Both the position numbers and the translations under genes were made by a program. DNA of 64,000 bases, taken from NCBI RefSeq assembly GCF_003007675.1, contig NZ_PXNP01000103.1, forward strand, positions 1 through 64,000. Reading direction: 5' to 3'. Source of the DNA: Marinobacter fuscus. Lineage in GTDB: Bacteria > Pseudomonadota > Gammaproteobacteria > Pseudomonadales > Oleiphilaceae. Below the pieces are notes generated by a model, which was not told where the DNA came from, ran no database searches, and was given only the letters and a program-made list of their open reading frames with translations. Of the stretch, positions 7,915 through 17,002 are shown one piece after another (position 1 is the first letter of the stretch; each line of letters opens with the position of its first letter).

Positions 7915-10083
7915 TCAGAAGTCATAGCGCAGTGTGGCAACGGCATTGGCCGGAGCCCCCATCATGTTGAAAGTGCCCGCAGCACCAACCCGGCTGTAAT
8001 ATTCCCGATCAAGAATGTTGTTCAGGTTCAGCTGGGCACTCAGGCTATCATTGAAGTCATAACCAATCATGGCATCAATCACCGCATAGCCTGGTGCTTC
8101 AATGCCTGCCGCTGCCTCAAAGTCGCTCATGGCGGTCACGCCACCGCCCACCCGAAGACCATGCAACTGGCCACCGGCGAACTCATACTGAGTCCACAGG
8201 GTTACCTGATTCTCCGGCATTAGCAGGAAAATGCCGTCATCCCGGGCGCTGGATGCCCGTTCTACTTTCGTATCCATGTAGGTGTATCCGGCAATCAGAT
8301 CCCATTGCGGAGTCAGGCTGCCACTGATTTCCACTTCACCACCGTTAATTCGCATTTTACCGACTGCCGATGCGTAGCTCTCGTTCGGCACCGGTGCCGC
8401 ACGGTTCGTATCATAGAGCCTGAAACCGCTCACCCGGGCATTCAGGGCACCGCCGAAATAGCTACCCTTCACGCCAAACTCATACTGGTCACCTTCCCGG
8501 GGCTCCAGCAAGTCACCGTCAGCGTCTACGCTGGTCTGCGGTTTGAACACCTGCGAGTAGCTGGCATACAGCGAATGCTGAGGGTTCAGGTCCAGCACCA
8601 GCCCTGCATAGGGGGTGAATACCGTATCCTCGCTGCTCTGCCTGCTGCCCCCGAGTTTATCGGTTTCCTCCGCCTGGTACCGGCTTACCCGGCTACCGGC
8701 AATCAGCGCCAGGCCATCCAGTGGTCTCAGCGTCAGCTTGGCGTAGAGCCCGGTTTCCTTCAGCCGGGTTGCACTGTTGCTATACCCTTTTCCGCTGTCC
8801 CGGCCCGCCTGCAGAATGTCGATGTAAGTCAGGTTGTTCAGTTGTTCACGAGTCACACCCTTGGCCAGCCCACGGGCTCTGGCAGATTCATTGTCGGTTT
8901 CATAGCGTTTGAAATCCGTGCCCACAACAAACTCGCTCACGTTATCAAAAATCTCAAACGGCTTGCTGTAGCTGGCATCCACGGCGAGTGCCGTTTGCTC
9001 CAGGTGGCTGCCGATTCCCGATACGCTGAGGGTCTGGTTGGCATCCAGCGCACTGCCGCCAAAGGCGTAATTGAAATCTGCCTGGCGGCTGGAATAGCGC
9101 GTAGCCACACGGCCAAAACCACCCCCTGAAAAGCTGTGAGTCAGTTCTGCAAACCAGTCATTCGCCTGGCTCTCGAAATTATTCCATTTGGCGCCATAGA
9201 AGTCGGATTGGGAGCCATACATCAGCTTGCCGTCGCTACCCAGCGGGCGACCGTTGTCCACCACAATGTCTTTGGTGTTGCGCAGCACCCCCAGACCGAG
9301 CGTGGTATTCTCACTCAGTTCAATATCGACCGCGGCATAAAGATCGCTCTGTTCATTCTCGTTGTAATCCACGTAGCTGGCGTGGTCTGTGCGATCCGCC
9401 ATCACTCTGCCGCGCACACTGCCACTCTCGTTCAGCCGGCCTCCAATATCCGCCTGGGCACCCAACTGTTCTTCCGTGCCAGCCTGAGCCTGAATGTGGG
9501 CCTTAAAGTCATCGGTCGGGCGCTTTCGCACCAGATTCACAATCCCGCCCATTTCGCTGGTGCTGTTAAACAGTCCGGACGGGCCACGCATAATTTCCAC
9601 CCGATCAAAGGCCGACAATGATGGCACCGAGCCGTTAATGCTGGCCATGGGCGCAGGTAGGCCATCAATGTTGTATTCGTCGTACTCATATCCCCGGGCA
9701 TAGATAGACGACCGGCCATTGTCGTTACTCAATACACGCACCCCCGGCATCTTCCGGCCGAGCTCATCCAGGGTATTCAGGTTCTGGTCGTCAATGGCTT
9801 CACGGGTGACCACACTCACCGACTGCGGAATATCACGAAGGGTCGCCGGAGTTTTGGTGCCGACGGTTGCCGATTCGATGCCGTATCCACCGCGAGCTTC
9901 CGAAGCATCCATTTCATAGAAGCGGTTGCCTTCCACGGTAATCCCATCCAGGCGGGTTACCGGCTCCAGCGGCTGCGCCAGCGCATTCTGCCCCAACCCC
10001 AGCAGTAACAAGGCTCCACCCGCTGTAACCCTGAAAAACCGCTTGTTTGAACCGTGAACTTCATCGTTGCGTGACATCGCCAT
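7915..10083 (-). CDS. TonB-dependent siderophore receptor
   Basis: Outer-membrane gated porin for ferric siderophore uptake, driven by TonB. The 722-residue precursor has a signal peptide ending near ALAQ (about 36), a plug domain with TLRDIPQSVSVVTREAIDDQN, IYARGYEYDEYNIDG and VEIMRGPSGLF, GGIVNLVRKRPT, and a barrel ending in the aromatic terminus NAVATLRYDF. There is no N-terminal secretin-like signalling domain, so it should not run an ECF sigma cascade. The ATG at 10083 is preceded by GGGAG six bases upstream; a second ATG is two codons in. Ligand unknown. Confidence 0.93.
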   Translation of the reverse strand: MAMSRNDEVHGSNKRFFRVTAGGALLLLGLGQNALAQPLEPVTRLDGITVEGNRFYEMDASEARGGYGIESATVGTKTPATLRDIPQSVSVVTREAIDDQNLNTLDELGRKMPGVRVLSNDNGRSSIYARGYEYDEYNIDGLPAPMASINGSVPSLSAFDRVEIMRGPSGLFNSTSEMGGIVNLVRKRPTDDFKAHIQAQAGTEEQLGAQADIGGRLNESGSVRGRVMADRTDHASYVDYNENEQSDLYAAVDIELSENTTLGLGVLRNTKDIVVDNGRPLGSDGKLMYGSQSDFYGAKWNNFESQANDWFAELTHSFSGGGFGRVATRYSSRQADFNYAFGGSALDANQTLSVSGIGSHLEQTALAVDASYSKPFEIFDNVSEFVVGTDFKRYETDNESARARGLAKGVTREQLNNLTYIDILQAGRDSGKGYSNSATRLKETGLYAKLTLRPLDGLALIAGSRVSRYQAEETDKLGGSRQSSEDTVFTPYAGLVLDLNPQHSLYASYSQVFKPQTSVDADGDLLEPREGDQYEFGVKGSYFGGALNARVSGFRLYDTNRAAPVPNESYASAVGKMRINGGEVEISGSLTPQWDLIAGYTYMDTKVERASSARDDGIFLLMPENQVTLWTQYEFAGGQLHGLRVGGGVTAMSDFEAAAGIEAPGYAVIDAMIGYDFNDSLSAQLNLNNILDREYYSRVGAAGTFNMMGAPANAVATLRYDF

Positions 10084-10125
10084 CTTGGACTCCCATCGTC
10101 GATACGTCAGGTGTCGATATTTATT

Positions 10126-10144
10126 GCGAATGATAATGCGTTAC
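10126..10144. promoter_or_regulatory. Fur-like box between receptor and AraC genes
   Basis: GCGAATGATAATGCGTTAC matches 12 of 19 positions of the classical Fur box, including the central AATGATAAT run. It lies 43 bp upstream of the receptor start and 130 bp upstream of the regulator start, in the divergent region. Iron repression of one or both genes is the natural inference. The match is moderate. Confidence 0.55.
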
Positions 10145-10273
10145 AATACCGACTCTGGCGGCAGATTATGCCAGTACAGCTTGTCTACCGCCTATGGGAA
10201 TGCGGCAAATGCCTTTGCCTACACATCAGATGCACCGCGAAACGCCCTGCACTATGACACCCCGGAGATATCA

Positions 10274-11275
10274 GTGACTGAATCCACACCTGGCCAGGGG
10301 ATAAACGCCAGTCAACTCCAGGCGCTCTCTGCGCCACTGGTCATTACTCAACAACTCGAATTTCCAGCCAATCGAAAACGTATGGCTCTGCTATCGGGCT
10401 ATATGAAGGTGACGGAACTGCAACCAGGCATGCGCCTGCGGCTGGCAAACGTGCAGGATCACTATGGCCTGACCAGCCGGGCTGAATTGCCTGCAGGCAT
10501 CAAAATTGCGCTGGTGATCGACGGGCTGGCGCGTATCCGTTACGGACACGAATGCGTAGAACTCGGCCCCGGCGGCCCAAGCAGCGGGTTGGTGGCCGTG
10601 CTGCCCTCAAAGACACAATTCCAGCGACAGGGCAAGCCGGGAAGCCGCGAGCAAACCCTGACTTTGACCCTAACCCCTCAATGGCTTGCCCGCCACGGGT
10701 TTGAGCATTTGCTGATGTCTGCCGATGGCATTGCGCCAGCTCTGTGGCAATGGCAGCCGTCCAGCCACCTGCAGGAACAGGCCGCCAACCTGTTCTGTAG
10801 TGAAACAGACCACGACGGGCCCTTCTACCAGATGGCCTTCACGGGTTTCGCTTTGTCTTTCGCCAGTGAAGCACTCGGCCATATTACGGCCGAGAAAGAG
10901 CCGTCGTTCGTCACACTGCCAGGCAACGCAGGCATCCCCGATGCGCAGCTTACCCGCCTGATGAATCTGATTGACAGCGGGCAGGCCCGCCGTGCAACTC
11001 AAGCCGAGCTGGCCCGGGAACTGGGCATGAGCCTGAGCAATCTTCAGCGCCGTTTTCGGGCCAGCTTTGGTGAAGCTTTGGGGCATTACCTGCGCCGTCA
11101 CTATCTCGACGCTGCCAGAGAAGCCCTGATCCGGGAACGCATCAGTGTAGAAGCGGCAGCGGATCTGGCGGGCTATACCAGTGCCACCAACTTCGCCACA
11201 GCTTTTCGAAGGGAGTTCGGTGTTGCACCCAGTGACTGCCGGAGTCCGGTCACAAATCCGGCCAAAAAGGAATAA
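10274..11275 (+). CDS. AraC-family transcriptional regulator, PchR-like
   Basis: A 333-residue regulator: a long N-terminal sensing region, then two helix-turn-helix motifs in the last 90 residues (TQAELARELGMSLSNLQRRF and ISVEAAADLAGYTSATNFATAF, ending FRREFGVAPSD). Regulators of this layout, such as PchR, bind a ferric siderophore and activate the neighbouring receptor. I chose the GTG at 10274 because GGAG lies six bases before it. In-frame ATGs at 10130 and 10136 lie inside the Fur-like box and lack a ribosome site. It is divergent from the receptor and ends at a strong terminator. Confidence 0.8.
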   Translation: MTESTPGQGINASQLQALSAPLVITQQLEFPANRKRMALLSGYMKVTELQPGMRLRLANVQDHYGLTSRAELPAGIKIALVIDGLARIRYGHECVELGPGGPSSGLVAVLPSKTQFQRQGKPGSREQTLTLTLTPQWLARHGFEHLLMSADGIAPALWQWQPSSHLQEQAANLFCSETDHDGPFYQMAFTGFALSFASEALGHITAEKEPSFVTLPGNAGIPDAQLTRLMNLIDSGQARRATQAELARELGMSLSNLQRRFRASFGEALGHYLRRHYLDAAREALIRERISVEAAADLAGYTSATNFATAFRREFGVAPSDCRSPVTNPAKKE

Positions 11276-11309
11276 AAAACCCCGCACGACCAAAGCCGGC
11301 GGGGTTTTT
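11275..11309. terminator. Bidirectional terminator between AraC gene and oadB
   Basis: AAAAACCCCGC (11275-11285) pairs perfectly with GCGGGGTTTTT (11299-11309) around a 13-base loop. The A and T runs make it work in both directions, serving the convergent AraC-type gene and oadGAB. Confidence 0.9.
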
Positions 11310-11333
11310 CAGGGTTTGCTATTCCGGTATTAA

Positions 11334-12668
11334 TCAGCCCAACAGCTTGATCATCACACCGGCAGCCACCGCAGAGCCGATAACACCGGCCACGTTCGGA
11401 CCCATAGCGTGCATCAGCAGGAAGTTCTGCGGGTTGGCCTCCAGGCCCACCTTGTTGGACACCCGCGCCGCCATGGGTACCGCGGATACGCCCGCGGAGC
11501 CAATCAACGGGTTGATCGGTTCTTTGCTGAACTTGTTCATCAGTTTCGCCATCAGTACACCGGAAGCGGTGCCCACACCGAAAGCCACAATACCCAAGCC
11601 CAGGATACCCAGCGTCTGGCCATCCAGGAACTTGTCGGCCATCAGCTTGGAGCCAACAGACAGGCCCAGGAAGATGGTTACAATGTTGATTAGCGCGTTC
11701 TGTGCGGTATCGCTCAGCCGCTCGACCACGCCACACTCACGCATCAGGTTACCGAAGCAGAACATACCCAGCAGCGGAGCTGCATCGGGCAGGAACAGAA
11801 CCACAGCAATCAGGACAACCAGAGGGAAGACGATCTTCTCTTTCTTGCTCACGGGACGGAGCTGGGTCATTTTGATCGCACGTTCTTTTTCGCTGGTCAA
11901 AGCCTTCATGATCGGGGGTTGAATCATCGGCACCATCGCCATGTATGCATAGGCGGAGACTGCAATCGCACCCAGCAGGTGCGGAGCCAGCACGCTCGCT
12001 ACATAGATGGAAGTGGGGCCATCAGCGCCACCAATAATGCCGATCGCAGCGGCTTCAAGGATGTTGAAGTCCAATACCCCGGTCCAATCCAGCAGCGCCG
12101 CACCAATCACGGTACCGAAGATACCGAACTGAGCCGCTGCACCCAGAAGCATGGTCTTGGGGTTCGCCAGCAACGGTCCAAAATCCGTCATTGCACCAAC
12201 ACCCATGAAGATCAACAGCGGCCCGACTGTGCTACCAATAACCACAGAGTAGAAGTTATAGAGCATGCCGTTGCCGTAGCCGAAATCCTGGGCAATGGAA
12301 TTAGCCATCGCCATTTCGGAGTAACTGGCTTCTTTAACCGCCACCTTGAACGCGTCTTTGAGTTCAGGCGTAATCGCTTGTCCAACCTGGTAAGCGACGT
12401 CCAGCGGTGCCGCCAGCGCAGCCAGAATCTCGGATTTGCCACCTTGCAGCGCAAAGTGAATGGCGTTCTCCGCCGCAGTCAGGGCAAGCCCTGCCTCCGG
12501 AATATTCGCCAGAATACCGCCAAACCCGATGGGAACCAGCAGCAACGGCTCAAAACCCTTGCGAATGGCAAGGAAGAGAAGCAGCAGGCCGATGGCGATC
12601 ATGATCACCTGGCCGAGCTCAATATTGAACAGGCCGCTACCTGTCCAGAGTGTCATTAATTTATCCAT
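11334..12668 (-). CDS. oadB: Oxaloacetate decarboxylase beta subunit (Na+ pump)
   Basis: Membrane subunit that decarboxylates carboxybiotin and exports sodium. The 444-residue protein is strongly hydrophobic with many membrane segments ([37 protein letters not shown]) and the family's conserved [12 protein letters not shown] and [14 protein letters not shown] stretches that carry Na+ and proton-path residues. It is the last gene of oadGAB, 13 bases after oadA. It ends just before the shared terminator. Confidence 0.95.
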   Translation of the reverse strand: MDKLMTLWTGSGLFNIELGQVIMIAIGLLLLFLAIRKGFEPLLLVPIGFGGILANIPEAGLALTAAENAIHFALQGGKSEILAALAAPLDVAYQVGQAITPELKDAFKVAVKEASYSEMAMANSIAQDFGYGNGMLYNFYSVVIGSTVGPLLIFMGVGAMTDFGPLLANPKTMLLGAAAQFGIFGTVIGAALLDWTGVLDFNILEAAAIGIIGGADGPTSIYVASVLAPHLLGAIAVSAYAYMAMVPMIQPPIMKALTSEKERAIKMTQLRPVSKKEKIVFPLVVLIAVVLFLPDAAPLLGMFCFGNLMRECGVVERLSDTAQNALINIVTIFLGLSVGSKLMADKFLDGQTLGILGLGIVAFGVGTASGVLMAKLMNKFSKEPINPLIGSAGVSAVPMAARVSNKVGLEANPQNFLLMHAMGPNVAGVIGSAVAAGVMIKLLG

Positions 12669-12681
12669 GGAATGCTGGCCC

Positions 12682-14466
12682 TTATGCGATTGTCAGCATT
12701 TCATCATCAACAGAGACGGCGTCACCGACCTTGATGAACACTTCGCCGATGGTGCCGGCCTTCGATGCGCGAACTTCCGTTTCCATCTTCATGGCTTCGA
12801 GGATGATCAGCACATCGCCTTCCTCAACGGTGTCACCCGGTGACACCAGCACCTTGAAAATGTTTCCGCCCAGCGGAGCCACCACAGGCTCGCCTTCACC
12901 CGCCGCGGGTGCCGGAGCGGCAGCGGCTGGTGCAGATGCGGCACCACCCTCGCCCTGGATCTGGGTAATTTCGCCACCTTCGGAAACCGCGACCACAAAC
13001 TTCTTACCGTTTACATCCACGGTGTAAGTTTCGGGGCCACCGGCTTTCTTGGCAGGTGCGGCATCTTCGGCGGTCGGAACCGGCTCGAACGCATCCGGAT
13101 TGTTGCGGTTTTCCAGGAACTTCAGGCCAATCTGCGGGAACAGTGCGTAAGTCAGCACGTCGTCCTCAAGGTTGTCGGCCAGCTTGATGCCCTTCTCGTC
13201 CGCCAGCTTCTTGAGCTCGTCGGTCAGCTTGTCCATTTCCGGCTCAAGCACGTCCGCCGGGCGGCAGGTCATCACTTCCTTGCCATCCAGAACACGCTCC
13301 TGCAGCTCTTTGTTCATGGGAGCTGGCGCCGCGCCGTATTCACCCTTGAGAATGGCAGAGGTTTCCTTGGAGATGGATTTGTAACGCTCGCCGGTCAACA
13401 CGTTCAGTACCGCCTGGGTACCGACAATCTGCGAGGTTGGAGTTACCAGAGGAATGAAGCCCAGGTCTTCACGCACCTTGGGAATTTCATCCAGAACCTG
13501 GTCAAACTTGTCGCTGGCGTTCTGCTCACGTAGCTGGTTTTCCATGTTGGTGAGCATGCCGCCCGGAACCTGGGCAATCAGAATGCGGGAATCGGTACCG
13601 CGCAGGCTTCCCTCAAACTTCGCGTATTTTTTGCGCACCTGGCGGAAGTAGCTGGCAATTTCTTCCAGCAAGTTCAGGTCCAGGCCGGTGTCACGATCGG
13701 TGCCTTCCAGAATGGCCACCACCGCCTCGGTGGGTGAATGGCCATAGGTCATACTCATGGACGAAATGGCCGTATCCACGTTATCGATACCGGCTTCCGC
13801 CGCTTTAATCGCGGTAGCAGTCGACATGCCGGTGGTGGCGTGGCACTGCATATGGATTGGAATATCCAGTTCTTTCTTCAGTCGGCTGACCAGATCAAAC
13901 GCCACGTATGGCTTGAGAATACCCGCCATGTCTTTGATGGCGATGGAGTCCGCACCCATGTCGGCAACTTCCTTCGCCAGCTCTACCCACATATCGATGG
14001 TATGCACCGGGCTGGTGGTGTACGCAATCGTGCCCTGGGCGTGCTTGCCGGTCTTGCGCACGGCCTTGATCGCACGGTCCATGTTGCGGGGATCGTTCAT
14101 GGCATCAAAAATACGAAACACGTCGACACCGTTTTCGGCGGCACGCTCACAGAAGCGGTCTACCACGTCATCCGCATAGTGACGGTAACCCAGCAGGTTC
14201 TGGCCGCGCAGCAGCATCTGTTGCTGAGTGTTCGGCATCACTTTTTTCAGTTCGCGGATGCGCTCCCAGGGGTCTTCGCCCAGGTAACGGATACAGGAGT
14301 CAAAGGTAGCTCCACCCCAGGATTCCAGAGACCAGAAGCCGACCTTGTCGAGTTTCTCGGCAATGGGCAGCATGTCATCCAGGCGCATGCGGGTGGCCAG
14401 CAGGGATTGGTGGGCGTCACGCAGAATTACGTCCGTTATCCCCAGCGGTTTTTTCGTGTCAGTCAT
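12682..14466 (-). CDS. oadA: Oxaloacetate decarboxylase alpha subunit (biotin carboxyltransferase)
   Basis: Transfers the carboxyl group of oxaloacetate to biotin. The 594-residue protein has an N-terminal carboxyltransferase TIM barrel ([31 protein letters not shown] with metal-binding histidines), a conserved middle domain, an Ala/Pro-rich linker (about 505-525), and a C-terminal biotinyl domain with the EAMKMET motif carrying the biotinylated lysine. AAGG lies eight bases before the ATG. Biotin ligase is not in this window. Confidence 0.96.
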   Translation of the reverse strand: MTDTKKPLGITDVILRDAHQSLLATRMRLDDMLPIAEKLDKVGFWSLESWGGATFDSCIRYLGEDPWERIRELKKVMPNTQQQMLLRGQNLLGYRHYADDVVDRFCERAAENGVDVFRIFDAMNDPRNMDRAIKAVRKTGKHAQGTIAYTTSPVHTIDMWVELAKEVADMGADSIAIKDMAGILKPYVAFDLVSRLKKELDIPIHMQCHATTGMSTATAIKAAEAGIDNVDTAISSMSMTYGHSPTEAVVAILEGTDRDTGLDLNLLEEIASYFRQVRKKYAKFEGSLRGTDSRILIAQVPGGMLTNMENQLREQNASDKFDQVLDEIPKVREDLGFIPLVTPTSQIVGTQAVLNVLTGERYKSISKETSAILKGEYGAAPAPMNKELQERVLDGKEVMTCRPADVLEPEMDKLTDELKKLADEKGIKLADNLEDDVLTYALFPQIGLKFLENRNNPDAFEPVPTAEDAAPAKKAGGPETYTVDVNGKKFVVAVSEGGEITQIQGEGGAASAPAAAAPAPAAGEGEPVVAPLGGNIFKVLVSPGDTVEEGDVLIILEAMKMETEVRASKAGTIGEVFIKVGDAVSVDDEMLTIA

Positions 14467-14507
14467 CGTGTCAGCCTTCTGTTAAAAGGTTCTATCTTGT
14501 GCCCGGA

Positions 14508-14759
14508 TCACTTCTTGTGGCGTGCCCGGTATTGTGCAATCGCCTTCTTGATGGCCTCGGCAGTGTCAGGGTCAACCGACGTTGGCGCCTTCGGCTTGGC
14601 ACGTGGCGTTCTGGCCGGGGTTGCCGGCTCTGGCGGCGCAAACCGAAGAATGATTTTGGACATAAAGCCGGTCGCGAACACCAGAATAACCAGGAACACG
14701 AACACGAACCCCATGCCGGCAATCATCAAATCTACGGCTTGTGACATCAGCTCATTCAT
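14508..14759 (-). CDS. oadG: Oxaloacetate decarboxylase gamma subunit
   Basis: Small membrane anchor that joins the alpha and beta subunits and stimulates decarboxylation. The 83-residue product has one N-terminal membrane helix (MIAGMGFVFVFLVILVFATGFM) and a Pro/Ala-rich cytoplasmic tail, as in the family. It is the first gene of the oadGAB operon. Confidence 0.85.
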   Translation of the reverse strand: MNELMSQAVDLMIAGMGFVFVFLVILVFATGFMSKIILRFAPPEPATPARTPRAKPKAPTSVDPDTAEAIKKAIAQYRARHKK

Positions 14760-14821
14760 ATCGAACAGCTACCTGTATTGGTTTGTGTGATTTCCCCGTA
14801 CCGCCCGCTGACAGGGCCATC

Positions 14822-14836
14822 TAGACCAAAAGTCTA
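14822..14836. promoter_or_regulatory. Inverted repeat upstream of oadG, possible operator
   Basis: TAGAC-CAAAA-GTCTA is a perfect 5-5-5 inverted repeat 63 bp upstream of the oadG start, in the 227-bp gap between oadG and dbpA. No strong promoter hexamers are obvious beside it. A response-regulator operator is possible. I cannot name the regulator. Confidence 0.35.
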
Positions 14837-14986
14837 ATAGCCCGCAACGACAATTCGGGAGGCAAAATCGTGCGTAATTTACCGGTTTCATTGATCAGGA
14901 GCAACCAGAAGCACACATTTCTATAGGGAATTTCCGAGCGTTTTACGCTCGCTAAAGCCGCTTTCTATACCCGGAAAAGCACAAAA

Positions 14987-16360
14987 TCAGGCGTAGCGAA
15001 CACGAATTTTCCGGCCTTTTACCCGTCCCTTCTCAAGCCGCGCCAGGGCCTTCCCCGCCAGGTCGGCCTGCACGGCAACGAAGCACTGAAAATCAAACAA
15101 ATCGATCTTGCCCACCGCAGCCCCCGGTATCCCCGCTTCTCCGGTCAGCGCTCCCAGCACATCACCCGGGCGCACCTTATCTTTGCGGCCACCGGCCAGA
15201 CACAGGGTTTTCATCGGCGGGATAACCGGCTTGCAGGGCTCCGCGAGCAAGGCTTCAGTATCCTGCCATGCCGCCGTAGTGCCCTTTGCCGCTTCCAGTC
15301 GGGTCACTTTATGGCCCTGGCTGGGCGTACACAGCGTCACCGCATGGCCCTGCTCTCCGGCGCGCCCCGTGCGCCCTACCCGGTGGGTATGCACCTCCGG
15401 ATCCCGTGCCGGTTCGGCGTTGATCACCAGAGGCAACCCCTTGATGTCCAGCCCTCGTGCTGCCACATCGGTAGCCACCAACACGTTGCAACTCTGATTG
15501 GCAAACCTTACCAAGGCGCTGTCACGGTCTTTCTGATCCAGATCACCGTGCAATGAAAGCGCCGAAAAACCCAACTCGCCGAGCTCTGCCGCCAGCTCGT
15601 CACAATCCCGCTTGGTGGTGCAGAACACCAGCGAGGAGACCGGCTGGAAGCGTGACAGCAAAGCCGCCACGGCGCGGGTGCGCTGCTCCGGCTGGATTTC
15701 GTAAAACAGCTCTTCAATGGTGACGTCGGTCTGGCCGGACGCCACCCGCACATCCACCGGCTCGCTCTGGAAACGCTCGCTCAACGTGCGAATCGCCGCC
15801 GGCCAGGTGGCGGAGAACAGCAAGGTTTGTCGGTTGTCCGGGGTTTGCGAGAGGATACCGGCAACGGCTTCTTCAAAGCCCATGTCCAGCATACGGTCGG
15901 CTTCATCCAACACCAGAATCCGAAGCTGCTCCAGCGACAAGGTGCCTTTGCGAAGGTGATCCTCAACCCGCCCCGGAGTGCCCACCACAATGTGCGCGCC
16001 GTGGCTGAGGGAGCCAATCTGAGGGCCGATCGGTACCCCGCCACAGAGTGTCAACACTTTCACGTTGTCCTTGGCCCGGGCCAGCTCCCGTAGAGCTTTC
16101 GCCACCTGGTCGGCCAGTTCGCGGGTAGGACACAGCACCAGGCTCTGCACCGCAAACCGCCGGGGCTGGAGAGTCTCGATCAAGGGAATGCCAAACGCGG
16201 CCGTTTTGCCGCTGCCGGTCTGCGCCATCGCTATTACATCGTTACCCGCCAATGCGGGGGGCATCGCCTGGCTTTGCACCGGCGTGGGGGTGGTGTACCC
16301 CAGCCGCTCCAGATTGGACAGCATGGATTCAGAAAGACCAAGGGCTTTAAAGGATGACAT
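14987..16360 (-). CDS. dbpA: ATP-dependent RNA helicase DbpA
   Basis: DEAD-box helicase acting on 23S rRNA during large-subunit assembly. The 457-residue protein shows the Q motif (GYTTPTPVQSQAMPP), Walker A AQTGSGKT, PTRELADQ, DEAD (VLDEADRM), SAT, and HRVGRTGR in order. After the helicase core there is a C-terminal RNA-binding domain (about 385-457, ending GRKIRVRYA) like the DbpA domain that targets rRNA hairpin 92. Divergent from the DUF2058 gene. Confidence 0.93.
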   Translation of the reverse strand: MSSFKALGLSESMLSNLERLGYTTPTPVQSQAMPPALAGNDVIAMAQTGSGKTAAFGIPLIETLQPRRFAVQSLVLCPTRELADQVAKALRELARAKDNVKVLTLCGGVPIGPQIGSLSHGAHIVVGTPGRVEDHLRKGTLSLEQLRILVLDEADRMLDMGFEEAVAGILSQTPDNRQTLLFSATWPAAIRTLSERFQSEPVDVRVASGQTDVTIEELFYEIQPEQRTRAVAALLSRFQPVSSLVFCTTKRDCDELAAELGELGFSALSLHGDLDQKDRDSALVRFANQSCNVLVATDVAARGLDIKGLPLVINAEPARDPEVHTHRVGRTGRAGEQGHAVTLCTPSQGHKVTRLEAAKGTTAAWQDTEALLAEPCKPVIPPMKTLCLAGGRKDKVRPGDVLGALTGEAGIPGAAVGKIDLFDFQCFVAVQADLAGKALARLEKGRVKGRKIRVRYA

Positions 16361-16465
16361 AGGGAAATCCGGAGATGAGAGGCATTAAGGATGATTGCAC
16401 GAGCATGGCCAGAGTATACTGGCGAGCTGATCATTGGAGTTTATCACGAATCCACGGAGTCAATG

Positions 16466-17002
16466 ATGGCCTCACTGCAGGAACAGTTAATGAAAGCCGG
16501 GCTGGCCGACGAGAAGAAAGCCCGAGAGATACGCAACGCAAAGAAAAAGCAGCGCAAGCAGCAACCCAAAGGCACAGCGCCGGTGAACGAAGCGGAAGAA
16601 CGGGCCCGCAAGGCCCGCGAAGAAAAGGCTGAACGTGACCGCCAACTGAACCTTGAACGTAAGCAGCAGGCCGAGAAAAAGGCTATTCAGGCGCAGATCC
16701 GCCAGTTGATTGAAACCAATCGGCTGGATCGCAGCAAGGGTGAGACCTCTTACCAGTTTGTCGATGGCAAGAAGATCAAAAAGATTCTGGTAGACGACCT
16801 TATGGTTGACCAGCTTTCCCGGGGTCGCCTCGCCGTGGTTCGCCTGGGCGAAAACTACGACGTGGTACCCGAGAAAGTGGCCCGCAAGATCATGGAACGG
16901 GACGAGGCGGCCGTGATTGTGTTGCACGACCGCCAGCAGGACGATTCGGAAGAAGACGACCCCTACGCCGGGTACGAAATCCCCGACGATCTTATGTGGT
17001 AA
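16466..17002 (+). CDS. DUF2058 (YaiL-like) protein
   Basis: A 178-residue soluble protein. The N-terminal half is a highly charged Lys/Glu/Gln/Arg coiled coil (about residues 10-90), followed by a compact domain (QLIETNRLD, YQFVDGKKIKKILVD, GRLAVVRLGENYDVVP) and an acidic tail. Length matches E. coli YaiL. Function unknown; family members are linked to nucleoprotein or ribosome contexts. I chose the second of two adjacent ATGs because GGAG is six bases before it. The 3' end overlaps the convergent ttrA-like gene by 11 bases. Confidence 0.82.
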   Translation: MASLQEQLMKAGLADEKKAREIRNAKKKQRKQQPKGTAPVNEAEERARKAREEKAERDRQLNLERKQQAEKKAIQAQIRQLIETNRLDRSKGETSYQFVDGKKIKKILVDDLMVDQLSRGRLAVVRLGENYDVVPEKVARKIMERDEAAVIVLHDRQQDDSEEDDPYAGYEIPDDLMW

